A stretch of 5,047 nucleotides of DNA, from assembly GCA_002771315.1 (NCBI GenBank), contig PCSF01000082.1, positions 1 to 5,047 on the forward strand. Reading direction: 5' to 3'. The position numbers and the translations under genes were made by a program. The notes beneath the pieces were generated by a model. The model saw only the letters and a list, made by a program, of their open reading frames with translations, was not told where the DNA came from and did not search any database. Positions 1 through 5,047 of the stretch are shown here, piece by piece. This DNA comes from Desulfobacterales bacterium CG23_combo_of_CG06-09_8_20_14_all_52_9. Lineage in GTDB: Bacteria; Desulfobacterota; Desulfobacteria; Desulfobacterales; UBA2156. Position 1 is the first letter of the stretch. Each line of letters opens with the position of its first letter.

Positions 1-339
1 GTTTTCAGGGTCATGAAACGCATCCCGGAACCTGATCCGGCATGGGACGGCAACTCCCCGGATCCCGGAACTTCCAGCGCCCCCTATCGACTATATAACA
101 TCGGAAACAATAACCCGGTAAGCCTCATGGATTTCATCGTTGCCATCGAGACGGCCCTGGGGAAAACGGCACAAAAAATCTTCGTGGATCTCCAGCCCGG
201 GGATGTCCCGGCCACCTATGCCGATATCGACGATCTCGCGCACGACGTGGGATTCAAACCCGAGACCGCCATTGAAGATGGAATTCAGCGGTTTGTGGAC
301 TGGTACCGAGATTACTACGGCGACGCAGCCGACTCTTGA
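1..339 (+). CDS. NAD-dependent sugar-nucleotide epimerase, UDP-glucuronate 4-epimerase type, C-terminal part (5' end outside window)
   Basis: The reading frame is open from base 1 and ends at TGA 337-339, leaving 112 residues of a family usually about 330-340 long. The NAD-binding Rossmann half and the catalytic Tyr-x-x-x-Lys lie outside the window. What remains is the substrate-binding end of the extended short-chain dehydrogenase fold: YRLYNIGN at residues 29-36, the QPGDVPATYAD block at 65-75, GFKP at 84-87 and the closing RFVDWYRDYY at 97-106. This order and wording is typical of CapI/LspL-like enzymes, which interconvert UDP-glucuronate and UDP-galacturonate in the cytoplasm for capsule, exopolysaccharide or lipopolysaccharide synthesis. 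The ATG at 13 is an internal methionine, not the start. The next gene converges on it after 25 bp, and no clear terminator is visible in that gap. Membership of the epimerase family is near certain. The exact substrate is inferred from the C-terminal motifs only; UDP-glucose 4-epimerase is the less likely alternative. Confidence 0.9.
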   Translation, partial: VFRVMKRIPEPDPAWDGNSPDPGTSSAPYRLYNIGNNNPVSLMDFIVAIETALGKTAQKIFVDLQPGDVPATYADIDDLAHDVGFKPETAIEDGIQRFVDWYRDYYGDAADS

Positions 340-364
340 CCTAAGAATACCAAATACGAAAGCG

Positions 365-2674
365 TCAGCGACCCAATGAAGGATTTCGTGACATACCCAT
401 CGAACTCGTCATCCACGCAATGGCGTAACAACCGGCTCCCGCCAGAAAGACCCAGGTAAAGCCCGCGGCCACGGCAAGGGCCACACCGCCTATCGAGCCG
501 ACGACCGAAGCCACGCCGTTGATACCCCACAGAACCGATGCCGATGTTTCCGGTTTGCCTGATGCCCCGGATGCGGATCGCCGGAGCCCCAGGGGAAACG
601 GCATGCCCATGAAGAAGCCGAACGGGAAGACGGATACCGCTGTCAAGAAAATCCGCAGATGCAGGCTCAACGGCAGGGCGGCACGAACCAGGAGCGGCAG
701 CGCAAAAGCGGCCAGAATCATCAGCAGGATCACCACTGGGAAAATCCGGTCCAGTGCCTGAGGAATCCTCTCGGGTATGAATCGTCTTGCGAAGAAGCTT
801 CCCAGGGCTCCTGAAAGGAGTATCGTGAACAGGATCACGACCAGTGAGTAAATCGGATGACCGAGAAGCAGAATGAGCCGCTGAATCAAGGCGACTTCGC
901 ATATAATGAATCCCCCGCCCAGCGCTGCGAAGTAGGCGACTGTTTTGGGGCCGGGCGCCCGGAAGCCCAGGAAGCGACTGCCCAGGAGCAACAGGATGGT
1001 GAATCCCAGGACCGCAATCACCGGCAGGCAGAATAGACCGACCATGAATCTGGGAATCCCGAAGGGCTTGTCGGTTGCAAAATAAAACGGCCGGTCATCG
1101 TACACCGGTGTGGCCAGTGTTTGGAAGCTCTGAGTATATTGCTCGAAACTCGTTTTTCCTGAAAAAAGGTTGCTGTAAACGGGCTCTGATTCCCGGTTCG
1201 GAACCCAGAGGATATGGGGGTCGGCATGTCCGGCCAGAAGCGCGTCCGCTGTCGACGGGGATATCTGGGATCGGCTGAGCATGAACACGGTCTCGACGGG
1301 CTCGTTTCCCCGGGGTCGGCGTTGTGATACGGCCAGGATATGATGGCCGGCCTGGCTCGTGTTCAGTCCGCGTTGTGCCAGCAGGGAGACTGAATTGGCC
1401 ACCAGACGGGGTACGTCTATAGGCCAGCGAATAATCGCGATGGCGCCGCGATCGGTGAGATGGTCGAAATATGAGGTCAGGGCATCGCGGGTGTAAAGGT
1501 AGTTTTCTGTCAGTGAAAGCCCGCCGCTGGTGACTGAAGCCCACGAGTCGACGAACCCTAGGACGATCAGGTCATAACGCTCGGTCGTTCGTTCGATGAA
1601 ATTACGACCTTCATCCATGATTAGCTGAACCTTGGGGTGATCATACAGATTTCCGGCCTGATCCCCCCACGCCCGCACGCAGTCCACGATCAGCGGGTTC
1701 ATCTCCACGGCCGTGACTTTGGGGCTCCCCGCGCAGATCGCGAGCACCACATCGGTTCCGCCGCCCGGACCAATAACCAGTACCCGCGGCTTGGGGGACA
1801 GCCTGAAAGGAAATGCCCGAAACCAATCTGCTGCATCCTCAATGCCGTTCGGCCGGCCGTTCCAGCGCAGAATGTCGGTCCAGGCATCGCTGTCGATGAA
1901 CAGGCGGGCGAGGTGAAAGTTGTCAAAGTCGCTTACCGAACTGATCCGCGAATAAGCATTCCACCGGTCGAAAATCATCCGGCTGCCGGGGTTCGATCGC
2001 AACAACTGGTAAAGACCTTTACTGGGAGCATCCCGAATGACAAGGGTTTGGGTGCGGCTGTTCCATAGCGTCAGCGAAGTCGTGGCGACCAGAACCAAAA
2101 GCGAGAGGAACAACCATAGGCTCTTTTTTTGACGCCATATCTCCATGCTTAAAAACACAGCGGCAAGGGAAGGCAAGACCGCTGTAGCCAGAATGGCTGT
2201 TTCCGCTCCTAACCGGCTGATAACCAGCGGGACCATCAGCGTCCCCAAAGCCGCGCCTCCCAAGTCGGCAAAATAAAGGCGGTTCGAGTCACCTCGATAG
2301 GCATCGAACATCAGGCTCAGCGTCGCCCCGCCTGCGATGAACGGAAGGAGTCCCATGGCGAAATAGAAGTTCAGTCGCTCGGGGGTGAAGGGGAACTGCA
2401 GAATTCCATAAGGGAAAAGCGGCAACACGATCGCAAATAGGATCGACAGGACTATCAGAATAGGTGACAGGAGATTCTCCAGGCGGGCCAGCCGCAACAT
2501 GTAAACCAGAAGTCCGCCGAGCCCCCAACCGAAGAGGGCGACGGAGATGGCCACGAAGGTATAGTGGTACCAAATAGCCGCCGAAAAAATCCGCGTCAGG
2601 GTCAGCTCGAAGATCAGCCCGGCGGCAGACAGCATGACCACAGATGCCAAGACCGTTGCCGATGCTTGCTTCAT
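365..2674 (-). CDS. Polytopic membrane protein with central spermidine-synthase-like SAM-binding domain
   Basis: The protein has 769 residues, starting at ATG 2674-2672 and ending at TGA 367-365. About seven hydrophobic helices come first (roughly residues 7-30, 36-60, 70-92, 103-122, 135-152, 156-177, 184-203). A soluble domain of about 330 residues follows, then about seven more helices (543-566, 577-599, 603-627, 644-664, 672-692, 713-737, 739-757). The soluble domain shows a class I methyltransferase Rossmann fold: glycine-rich VLVIGPGGGTD at 298-308, acidic strand-2 end AVEMNP at 322-327 (E324 expected to bind the ribose), DEGRNFI at 354-360 and YDLIVLGFVDS at 367-377. Other landmarks are LTENYLYT at 388-395, DDRPFYF at 526-532 and GMPFPLGLR at 690-698, all recurrent in membrane-fused spermidine-synthase-like proteins. 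True polyamine synthases are soluble and about 280-300 residues long, so aminopropyl transfer is doubtful. A SAM-dependent reaction at the inner membrane, or transport, is possible; the substrate is unknown. An alternative GTG start at 2686 would add four residues but overlaps the ribosome binding site. Confidence 0.85.
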   Translation of the reverse strand: MKQASATVLASVVMLSAAGLIFELTLTRIFSAAIWYHYTFVAISVALFGWGLGGLLVYMLRLARLENLLSPILIVLSILFAIVLPLFPYGILQFPFTPERLNFYFAMGLLPFIAGGATLSLMFDAYRGDSNRLYFADLGGAALGTLMVPLVISRLGAETAILATAVLPSLAAVFLSMEIWRQKKSLWLFLSLLVLVATTSLTLWNSRTQTLVIRDAPSKGLYQLLRSNPGSRMIFDRWNAYSRISSVSDFDNFHLARLFIDSDAWTDILRWNGRPNGIEDAADWFRAFPFRLSPKPRVLVIGPGGGTDVVLAICAGSPKVTAVEMNPLIVDCVRAWGDQAGNLYDHPKVQLIMDEGRNFIERTTERYDLIVLGFVDSWASVTSGGLSLTENYLYTRDALTSYFDHLTDRGAIAIIRWPIDVPRLVANSVSLLAQRGLNTSQAGHHILAVSQRRPRGNEPVETVFMLSRSQISPSTADALLAGHADPHILWVPNRESEPVYSNLFSGKTSFEQYTQSFQTLATPVYDDRPFYFATDKPFGIPRFMVGLFCLPVIAVLGFTILLLLGSRFLGFRAPGPKTVAYFAALGGGFIICEVALIQRLILLLGHPIYSLVVILFTILLSGALGSFFARRFIPERIPQALDRIFPVVILLMILAAFALPLLVRAALPLSLHLRIFLTAVSVFPFGFFMGMPFPLGLRRSASGASGKPETSASVLWGINGVASVVGSIGGVALAVAAGFTWVFLAGAGCYAIAWMTSSMGMSRNPSLGR

Positions 2675-2679
2675 CGTTG

Positions 2680-2684
2680 CCTCC
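2680..2684 (-). promoter_or_regulatory. Ribosome binding site deciding the start of the membrane SAM-domain gene
   Basis: On the minus strand a GGAGG core lies 5 nt before ATG 2674-2672. The upstream in-frame GTG at 2686-2684 shares a base with this core and has no comparable purine tract of its own ahead of it. The ATG is therefore the better start. Confidence 0.75.
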
Positions 2685-2824
2685 ACATCTTATTCCAGGT
2701 ATTTTCCGAAAAGGTTTCTTTTTTAGAAAGGACATCTTTCCAATAATTTTGCTTTTTTGTAAATACAAAACGAATAACCCACCAAGATTGGGGGCGGTCA
2801 TCCCATCGGCCGGTCGTTTCCTGC

Positions 2825-2851
2825 TTGAACGGCGAAATTTTTTGGTATACG
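2825..2851 (+). promoter_or_regulatory. Possible sigma70-type promoter with extended -10 for the DUF4139 gene
   Basis: TGGTATAC at 2843-2850 resembles an extended -10 element (TGn followed by TATA). A partial -35 match, TTGAAC at 2825-2830, lies upstream, but the 15-nt spacer to 2846 is shorter than the optimum of about 17. An extended -10 can tolerate a poor -35. This would give a leader of roughly 95 nt before the start codon. The assignment is by eye only and weak. Confidence 0.25.
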
Positions 2852-2937
2852 AGTGGAATCAATGTCGTTTGTCGAAATCCTTTGCAGCTTTCATGAAGCC
2901 GATCCTTGCTAAAAACCATTTTCGGATATCGAGGGGA

Positions 2938-2946
2938 TAAGGAGGT
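2938..2946 (+). promoter_or_regulatory. Near-perfect Shine-Dalgarno sequence of the DUF4139 gene
   Basis: TAAGGAGGT is fully complementary to the common 3' end of bacterial 16S rRNA. The last G of the GGAGG core is 7 nt before ATG 2953. It fixes that start codon and suggests efficient translation initiation. Confidence 0.85.
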
Positions 2947-2952
2947 TTTTCT

Positions 2953-4407
2953 ATGAAAAAACGTTTAATCGGGCTTGCCGTATTCTTCATGCTTTTTTCG
3001 ATACATTTAGGAGAAACGGTTCAGGGTGTCCATGCAAGTGATCAAAAAACGGAAACGGCGTCGAGCGATCTTTCCAACCAGACAGGCGTTGCCGTAACGA
3101 TCTACAACGTCAATCTCGGCCTCGTTAAAGACCAGAGAGAAATAAAGCTTCCCAAGGGAACCGGCGAACTGCGATTCATGGATGTGGCATCAAAGATCAT
3201 TCCTTCGAGCGTTCATATCAAATCCCTTGCCGATTCTGAAAGCCTCAGGATCCTCGAACAAAATTATGAATATGACCTGCTGAACCCCGAAAAGCTTTTG
3301 GATAAATACGTGGGAAAGGAAGTGAAGCTCTATTCCAAAAACAATTATACCGAACGGGAAGAGGTTGTGACGGCAAAACTTCTGTCCAACAACGGCGGAC
3401 CCATCTTCCGGATCGGGGATGAAATCACCTTCGGCTATCCCGGGCGCATCATTTTCCCCGGGGTCCCGGAAAATCTCATCTCCAAGCCCACTCTGGTATG
3501 GCTCTTAGAAAACACGCTACCCGCACAGAAGGTAGAAGCGACCTATCTGACGGACGGCATCAACTGGCGAGCCGATTACGTGGTGACCTTGAATGAGAAG
3601 GACGATCGAGCCGATCTCTCCGGGTGGGTGACCATCGACAATAAAAGCGGTACGACCTATAGAGAGGCCAAACTCAAACTCGTCGCCGGGGACGTCAACC
3701 GGGTCCGGGATAAAAAGGAATACGAGGACCGGATGTACCGTCAGGGAAAGCTCGCGGCCATGCCGGCTGCCCCGCAGTTCAAGGAAGAGGAATTCTTCGA
3801 ATATCATATTTATTCGCTTCAGCGATCTTCCACCATCAAGGAAAACCAGACAAAGCAGATCAGTCTCGTAACCGCCGAACATGTGCCGGTCAACAAGGAG
3901 CTGGTTTTCTATGGGGCGAAATTCTATTACTACAACCGGCAGGGGGAACAGACATCGAATCAGAAGGTCGGCGTGTTCGTCAGGATCGAGAACCGGAAAG
4001 AAAACAACCTGGGCATGCCGCTACCCAAGGGAATCATCCGCGTTTATAAATATGACAGTGAAGGCGGCTTGCAGTTTATTGGAGAAGACAGCGTCGATCA
4101 TACCCCCAAAGACGAAAAAATCAAAATAAAGCTCGGGGATGCATTCGATGTAGTCGGATCCAGGAAACAGACGGACTGGCAAAAGCTGGCTTCAGATACC
4201 TATGAGGCGGCATTTGAAATCTCCTTGAGGAATCACAAAAAAGAAGATGTCACGGTCAAAGTCATCGAGCCGATTCCGGGGGACTGGAAGATGCTCAGCG
4301 CATCGCATGAATATAAAAAGAGCGAAGCATTTACCGCTGAGTTCAATATCCCCGTGCCCAAAGACAAAGAAGTCAAACTGAACTATCGGGTCAGGATGAG
4401 ATTTTAA
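2953..4407 (+). CDS. Secreted DUF4139 domain-containing protein
   Basis: The product has 484 residues, with ATG 2953 placed 7 nt after a very strong Shine-Dalgarno and TAA at 4405-4407. The N terminus is a classical Sec signal peptide: basic MKKR, a hydrophobic stretch at about 5-19, and a plausible signal peptidase I site after V-H-A at 26-28. There is no lipobox and no cysteine anywhere, so it is expected to be periplasmic or exported and free of disulfides. The mature N terminus carries VAVTIYNVNLGLVKDQREI (47-65) and GELRFMDVA (71-79), the beta-rich opening typical of the family. The central hallmark is EATYLTDGINWRADYVVTL (195-213), followed by a GWVTIDNKSGTTY segment at 224-236. The C-terminal part (about 410-484) is again beta-rich, with NHKKEDVTVKVIEP at 427-440. 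The family is assigned by resemblance to DUF4139 proteins (Pfam PF13598), whose biochemical role is not established; no catalytic residues can be named. By eye its base composition is more A/T-rich than the flanking genes. Confidence 0.85.
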   Translation: MKKRLIGLAVFFMLFSIHLGETVQGVHASDQKTETASSDLSNQTGVAVTIYNVNLGLVKDQREIKLPKGTGELRFMDVASKIIPSSVHIKSLADSESLRILEQNYEYDLLNPEKLLDKYVGKEVKLYSKNNYTEREEVVTAKLLSNNGGPIFRIGDEITFGYPGRIIFPGVPENLISKPTLVWLLENTLPAQKVEATYLTDGINWRADYVVTLNEKDDRADLSGWVTIDNKSGTTYREAKLKLVAGDVNRVRDKKEYEDRMYRQGKLAAMPAAPQFKEEEFFEYHIYSLQRSSTIKENQTKQISLVTAEHVPVNKELVFYGAKFYYYNRQGEQTSNQKVGVFVRIENRKENNLGMPLPKGIIRVYKYDSEGGLQFIGEDSVDHTPKDEKIKIKLGDAFDVVGSRKQTDWQKLASDTYEAAFEISLRNHKKEDVTVKVIEPIPGDWKMLSASHEYKKSEAFTAEFNIPVPKDKEVKLNYRVRMRF

Positions 4408-4415
4408 GCCGTATG

Positions 4416-4436
4416 CCGGGATATTTTCCTGCCCGG
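4416..4436 (+). terminator. Weak terminator-like hairpin after the DUF4139 gene
   Basis: CCGGG at 4416-4420 can pair with CCCGG at 4432-4436 across an 11-nt loop, starting 9 nt after the stop codon. No T-tract follows directly. A run of eight T occurs further on at 4482-4489, preceded only by a very weak stem (GAT/ATC around 4470-4480). Termination of the plus-strand transcript somewhere in 4408-4490 is plausible, but no classical intrinsic terminator is present. Confidence 0.3.
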
Positions 4437-4535
4437 GAATCTGAGGAAAATTCTCGGTGAAAGATGAAGGATTCGGATCGATTTTTTTTACAGTGCACAC
4501 GGGTATTAGGATAATTGAATCGGCCTACCATAAAT

Positions 4536-4563
4536 AGGGCAAAGCGGAAACCCGCCTTGCCCT
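4536..4563 (-). terminator. Strong hairpin downstream of the heme-domain gene, probable terminator
   Basis: The left arm AGGGCAAAGCGG (4536-4547) and right arm CCGCCTTGCCCT (4552-4563) form 7 + 4 base pairs with one A/C mismatch around a 4-nt AAAC loop. It begins 18 nt past the minus-strand stop codon at 4582-4584. In the minus direction it is followed by ATTTATGG, a poor U-tract; in the plus direction no T-run follows. It best fits the 3' end of the minus-strand transcript, where it could terminate or protect the RNA, and it may also act on the converging plus-strand transcript. Confidence 0.6.
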
Positions 4564-4581
4564 CTCAAAGACCCCGGTAAC

Positions 4582-5047
4582 TCAGCGCTTGAAATCCAAC
4601 ACCAGACTGCGAGTGGCCTTGGAATGGTCGGCCCCGGTATCATCAAAAACGGCGATGGCGAAGCTGAATCTCTTGCGGACGTCAAAGACGACATCGTCTT
4701 CCTGGCCGGTGTTGAATTTTCGGTGCAGCATGACCGTCCAGCGGCCGTCGGCATGCCGGCTGTCGGCTTTGACATCGAATCGTGATCCGCTCGGCTTCGC
4801 AGGGAGGCGGTAGGGTATCACGTCACCCGCCTTGAAGATGGAGTAGTCTTTGATAGGGACGACTTCATCCATGAGCAAGAACCCGGGCACCGAAGGTCTC
4901 TGAGCCGGATCCTGCATGTAAAGCGGGCGCGAGGCATCGGGGGTTTCATTTTTAGCATCCCCGCCGCTGCCTGCGTCGTTTCTTCGGCCGGTTTCGCGAT
5001 AGGAGCCGGAGGGGTTGCCTGCCACCGTGAGCCAGCCGTCATCGGCA
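4582..5047 (-). CDS. Ethylbenzene dehydrogenase-related heme-binding-domain protein, C-terminal part (5' end outside window)
   Basis: The frame is open to the right edge, giving 154 residues ending at the stop codon 4584-4582. The GTG at 5025 is an internal valine: the frame continues upstream as ADDGWLT without a stop. Recognisable blocks in order are RPLYMQDP (40-47), GFLLMDE (55-61), FKAGDVIPYRLP (71-82), PSGSRFDV (85-92), DGRWTVMLHRKFNTGQEDDVVFD (split at 100-107 and 108-122) and FAIAVFDDTGADHSK (129-143). This pattern matches the heme b-binding gamma-subunit-like domain found in ethylbenzene and dimethylsulfide dehydrogenases and in many cytochrome-associated proteins (Pfam PF09459). In characterised members the heme is held by Met and Lys; I cannot assign these ligands here without alignment. 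The hydrophilic stretch at about 17-39 looks like a flexible insertion. A role in periplasmic or membrane-associated electron transfer is inferred. Any N-terminal signal peptide, membrane anchor or CXXCH heme c motif would lie outside the window. Confidence 0.8.
   Translation of the reverse strand, partial: ADDGWLTVAGNPSGSYRETGRRNDAGSGGDAKNETPDASRPLYMQDPAQRPSVPGFLLMDEVVPIKDYSIFKAGDVIPYRLPAKPSGSRFDVKADSRHADGRWTVMLHRKFNTGQEDDVVFDVRKRFSFAIAVFDDTGADHSKATRSLVLDFKR

Larger units (their letters stand above)
2675..2952. other. Divergent intergenic region (278 bp, A/T-rich) between the membrane SAM-domain gene and the DUF4139 gene
   Basis: This region separates two outward-pointing genes and must hold the 5' signals of both. 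The part at about 2700-2770 is rich in A and T runs, including a small inverted repeat GAAAG (2726-2730) / CTTTC (2736-2740). I see no convincing sigma70 promoter for the minus-strand gene. For the plus-strand gene there is a weak extended -10 candidate and a strong Shine-Dalgarno sequence, listed separately. Open frames crossing this region run into the flanking genes as shadows and have no recognisable protein character. No tRNA, riboswitch core or mobile-element end is recognisable. Confidence 0.7.

Noticed and set aside
22..71. Direct repeat ATCCCGGAAC at 22-31 and 62-71
   Set aside because: It is only 10 bp, lies in different codon phases within the epimerase, and has no further copies noticed; likely chance.
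315..902. Minus-strand open frame of 195 codons overlapping the 3' end of the membrane gene and the epimerase
   Set aside because: It lies in another frame of a coding sequence with clear transmembrane segments, and its Arg/Ser/Gly-rich product looks like shifted-frame translation.
1637..2068. Plus-strand open frame of 143 codons inside the membrane SAM-domain gene
   Set aside because: It is fully antisense to the Rossmann-fold coding sequence, proline/arginine-rich with no domain character, and has no convincing ribosome site; it is a reading-frame shadow.
2675..2686. GTG at 2686-2684 as start of the membrane SAM-domain gene
   Set aside because: It overlaps the GGAGG ribosome site that is ideally spaced for ATG 2674, and it adds only four residues.
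2726..2740. Inverted repeat GAAAG/CTTTC as a possible operator
   Set aside because: Five-base arms in a low-complexity A/T-rich stretch are expected by chance, and no known operator consensus is matched.
2289..2801. Minus-strand open frame of 170 codons crossing the start of the membrane gene
   Set aside because: It is the out-of-frame shadow of the first helices; the arginine/histidine-rich composition is not protein-like and the gene's own start has a strong ribosome site.
2906..2930. TTGCTA (2906-2911) and GATATC (2925-2930) as a promoter close to the DUF4139 start
   Set aside because: The spacer is only 13 nt and the -10 match is poor.

Overview
The window looks like chromosomal DNA from a Gram-negative bacterium. 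Protein-level family resemblance suggests an anaerobic, deltaproteobacterial (Desulfobacterota-like) lineage. That placement is inference from the style of the epimerase and the ethylbenzene-dehydrogenase-type heme protein, not from any marker gene. I see no rRNA, tRNA, CRISPR array, insertion sequence or phage gene.

Layout, left to right: (1) the C-terminal third of a UDP-glucuronate 4-epimerase-type sugar-nucleotide epimerase on the + strand (1-339). (2) After only 25 bp, converging on it, a 769-residue membrane protein on the - strand (365-2674) with about seven transmembrane helices, a soluble spermidine-synthase-like S-adenosylmethionine (SAM)-binding domain, then about seven more helices. 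(3) A 278-bp A/T-rich divergent intergenic region (2675-2952) that must hold the start signals of both flanking genes. (4) A secreted, cysteine-free 484-residue protein of the DUF4139 type on the + strand (2953-4407), behind a near-perfect Shine-Dalgarno sequence. (5) A 174-bp convergent intergenic region with a strong hairpin at 4536-4563. (6) The C-terminal 154 residues of an ethylbenzene dehydrogenase-related heme-binding-domain protein on the - strand (4582-5047, cut by the window edge).

The genes do not form one operon: neighbours are convergent, divergent, convergent. The only pair that could share regulation is the membrane SAM-domain protein and the DUF4139 protein, which are divergently transcribed. 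Both are poorly characterised families, and no functional link between them is shown by sequence. The epimerase points to surface polysaccharide synthesis to the left, and the heme protein to a respiratory or redox locus to the right. The least understood items are the membrane-embedded spermidine-synthase-like protein, which has lost much of the polyamine-synthase signature, and its divergent DUF4139 partner. I do not see a convincing new multi-gene system.
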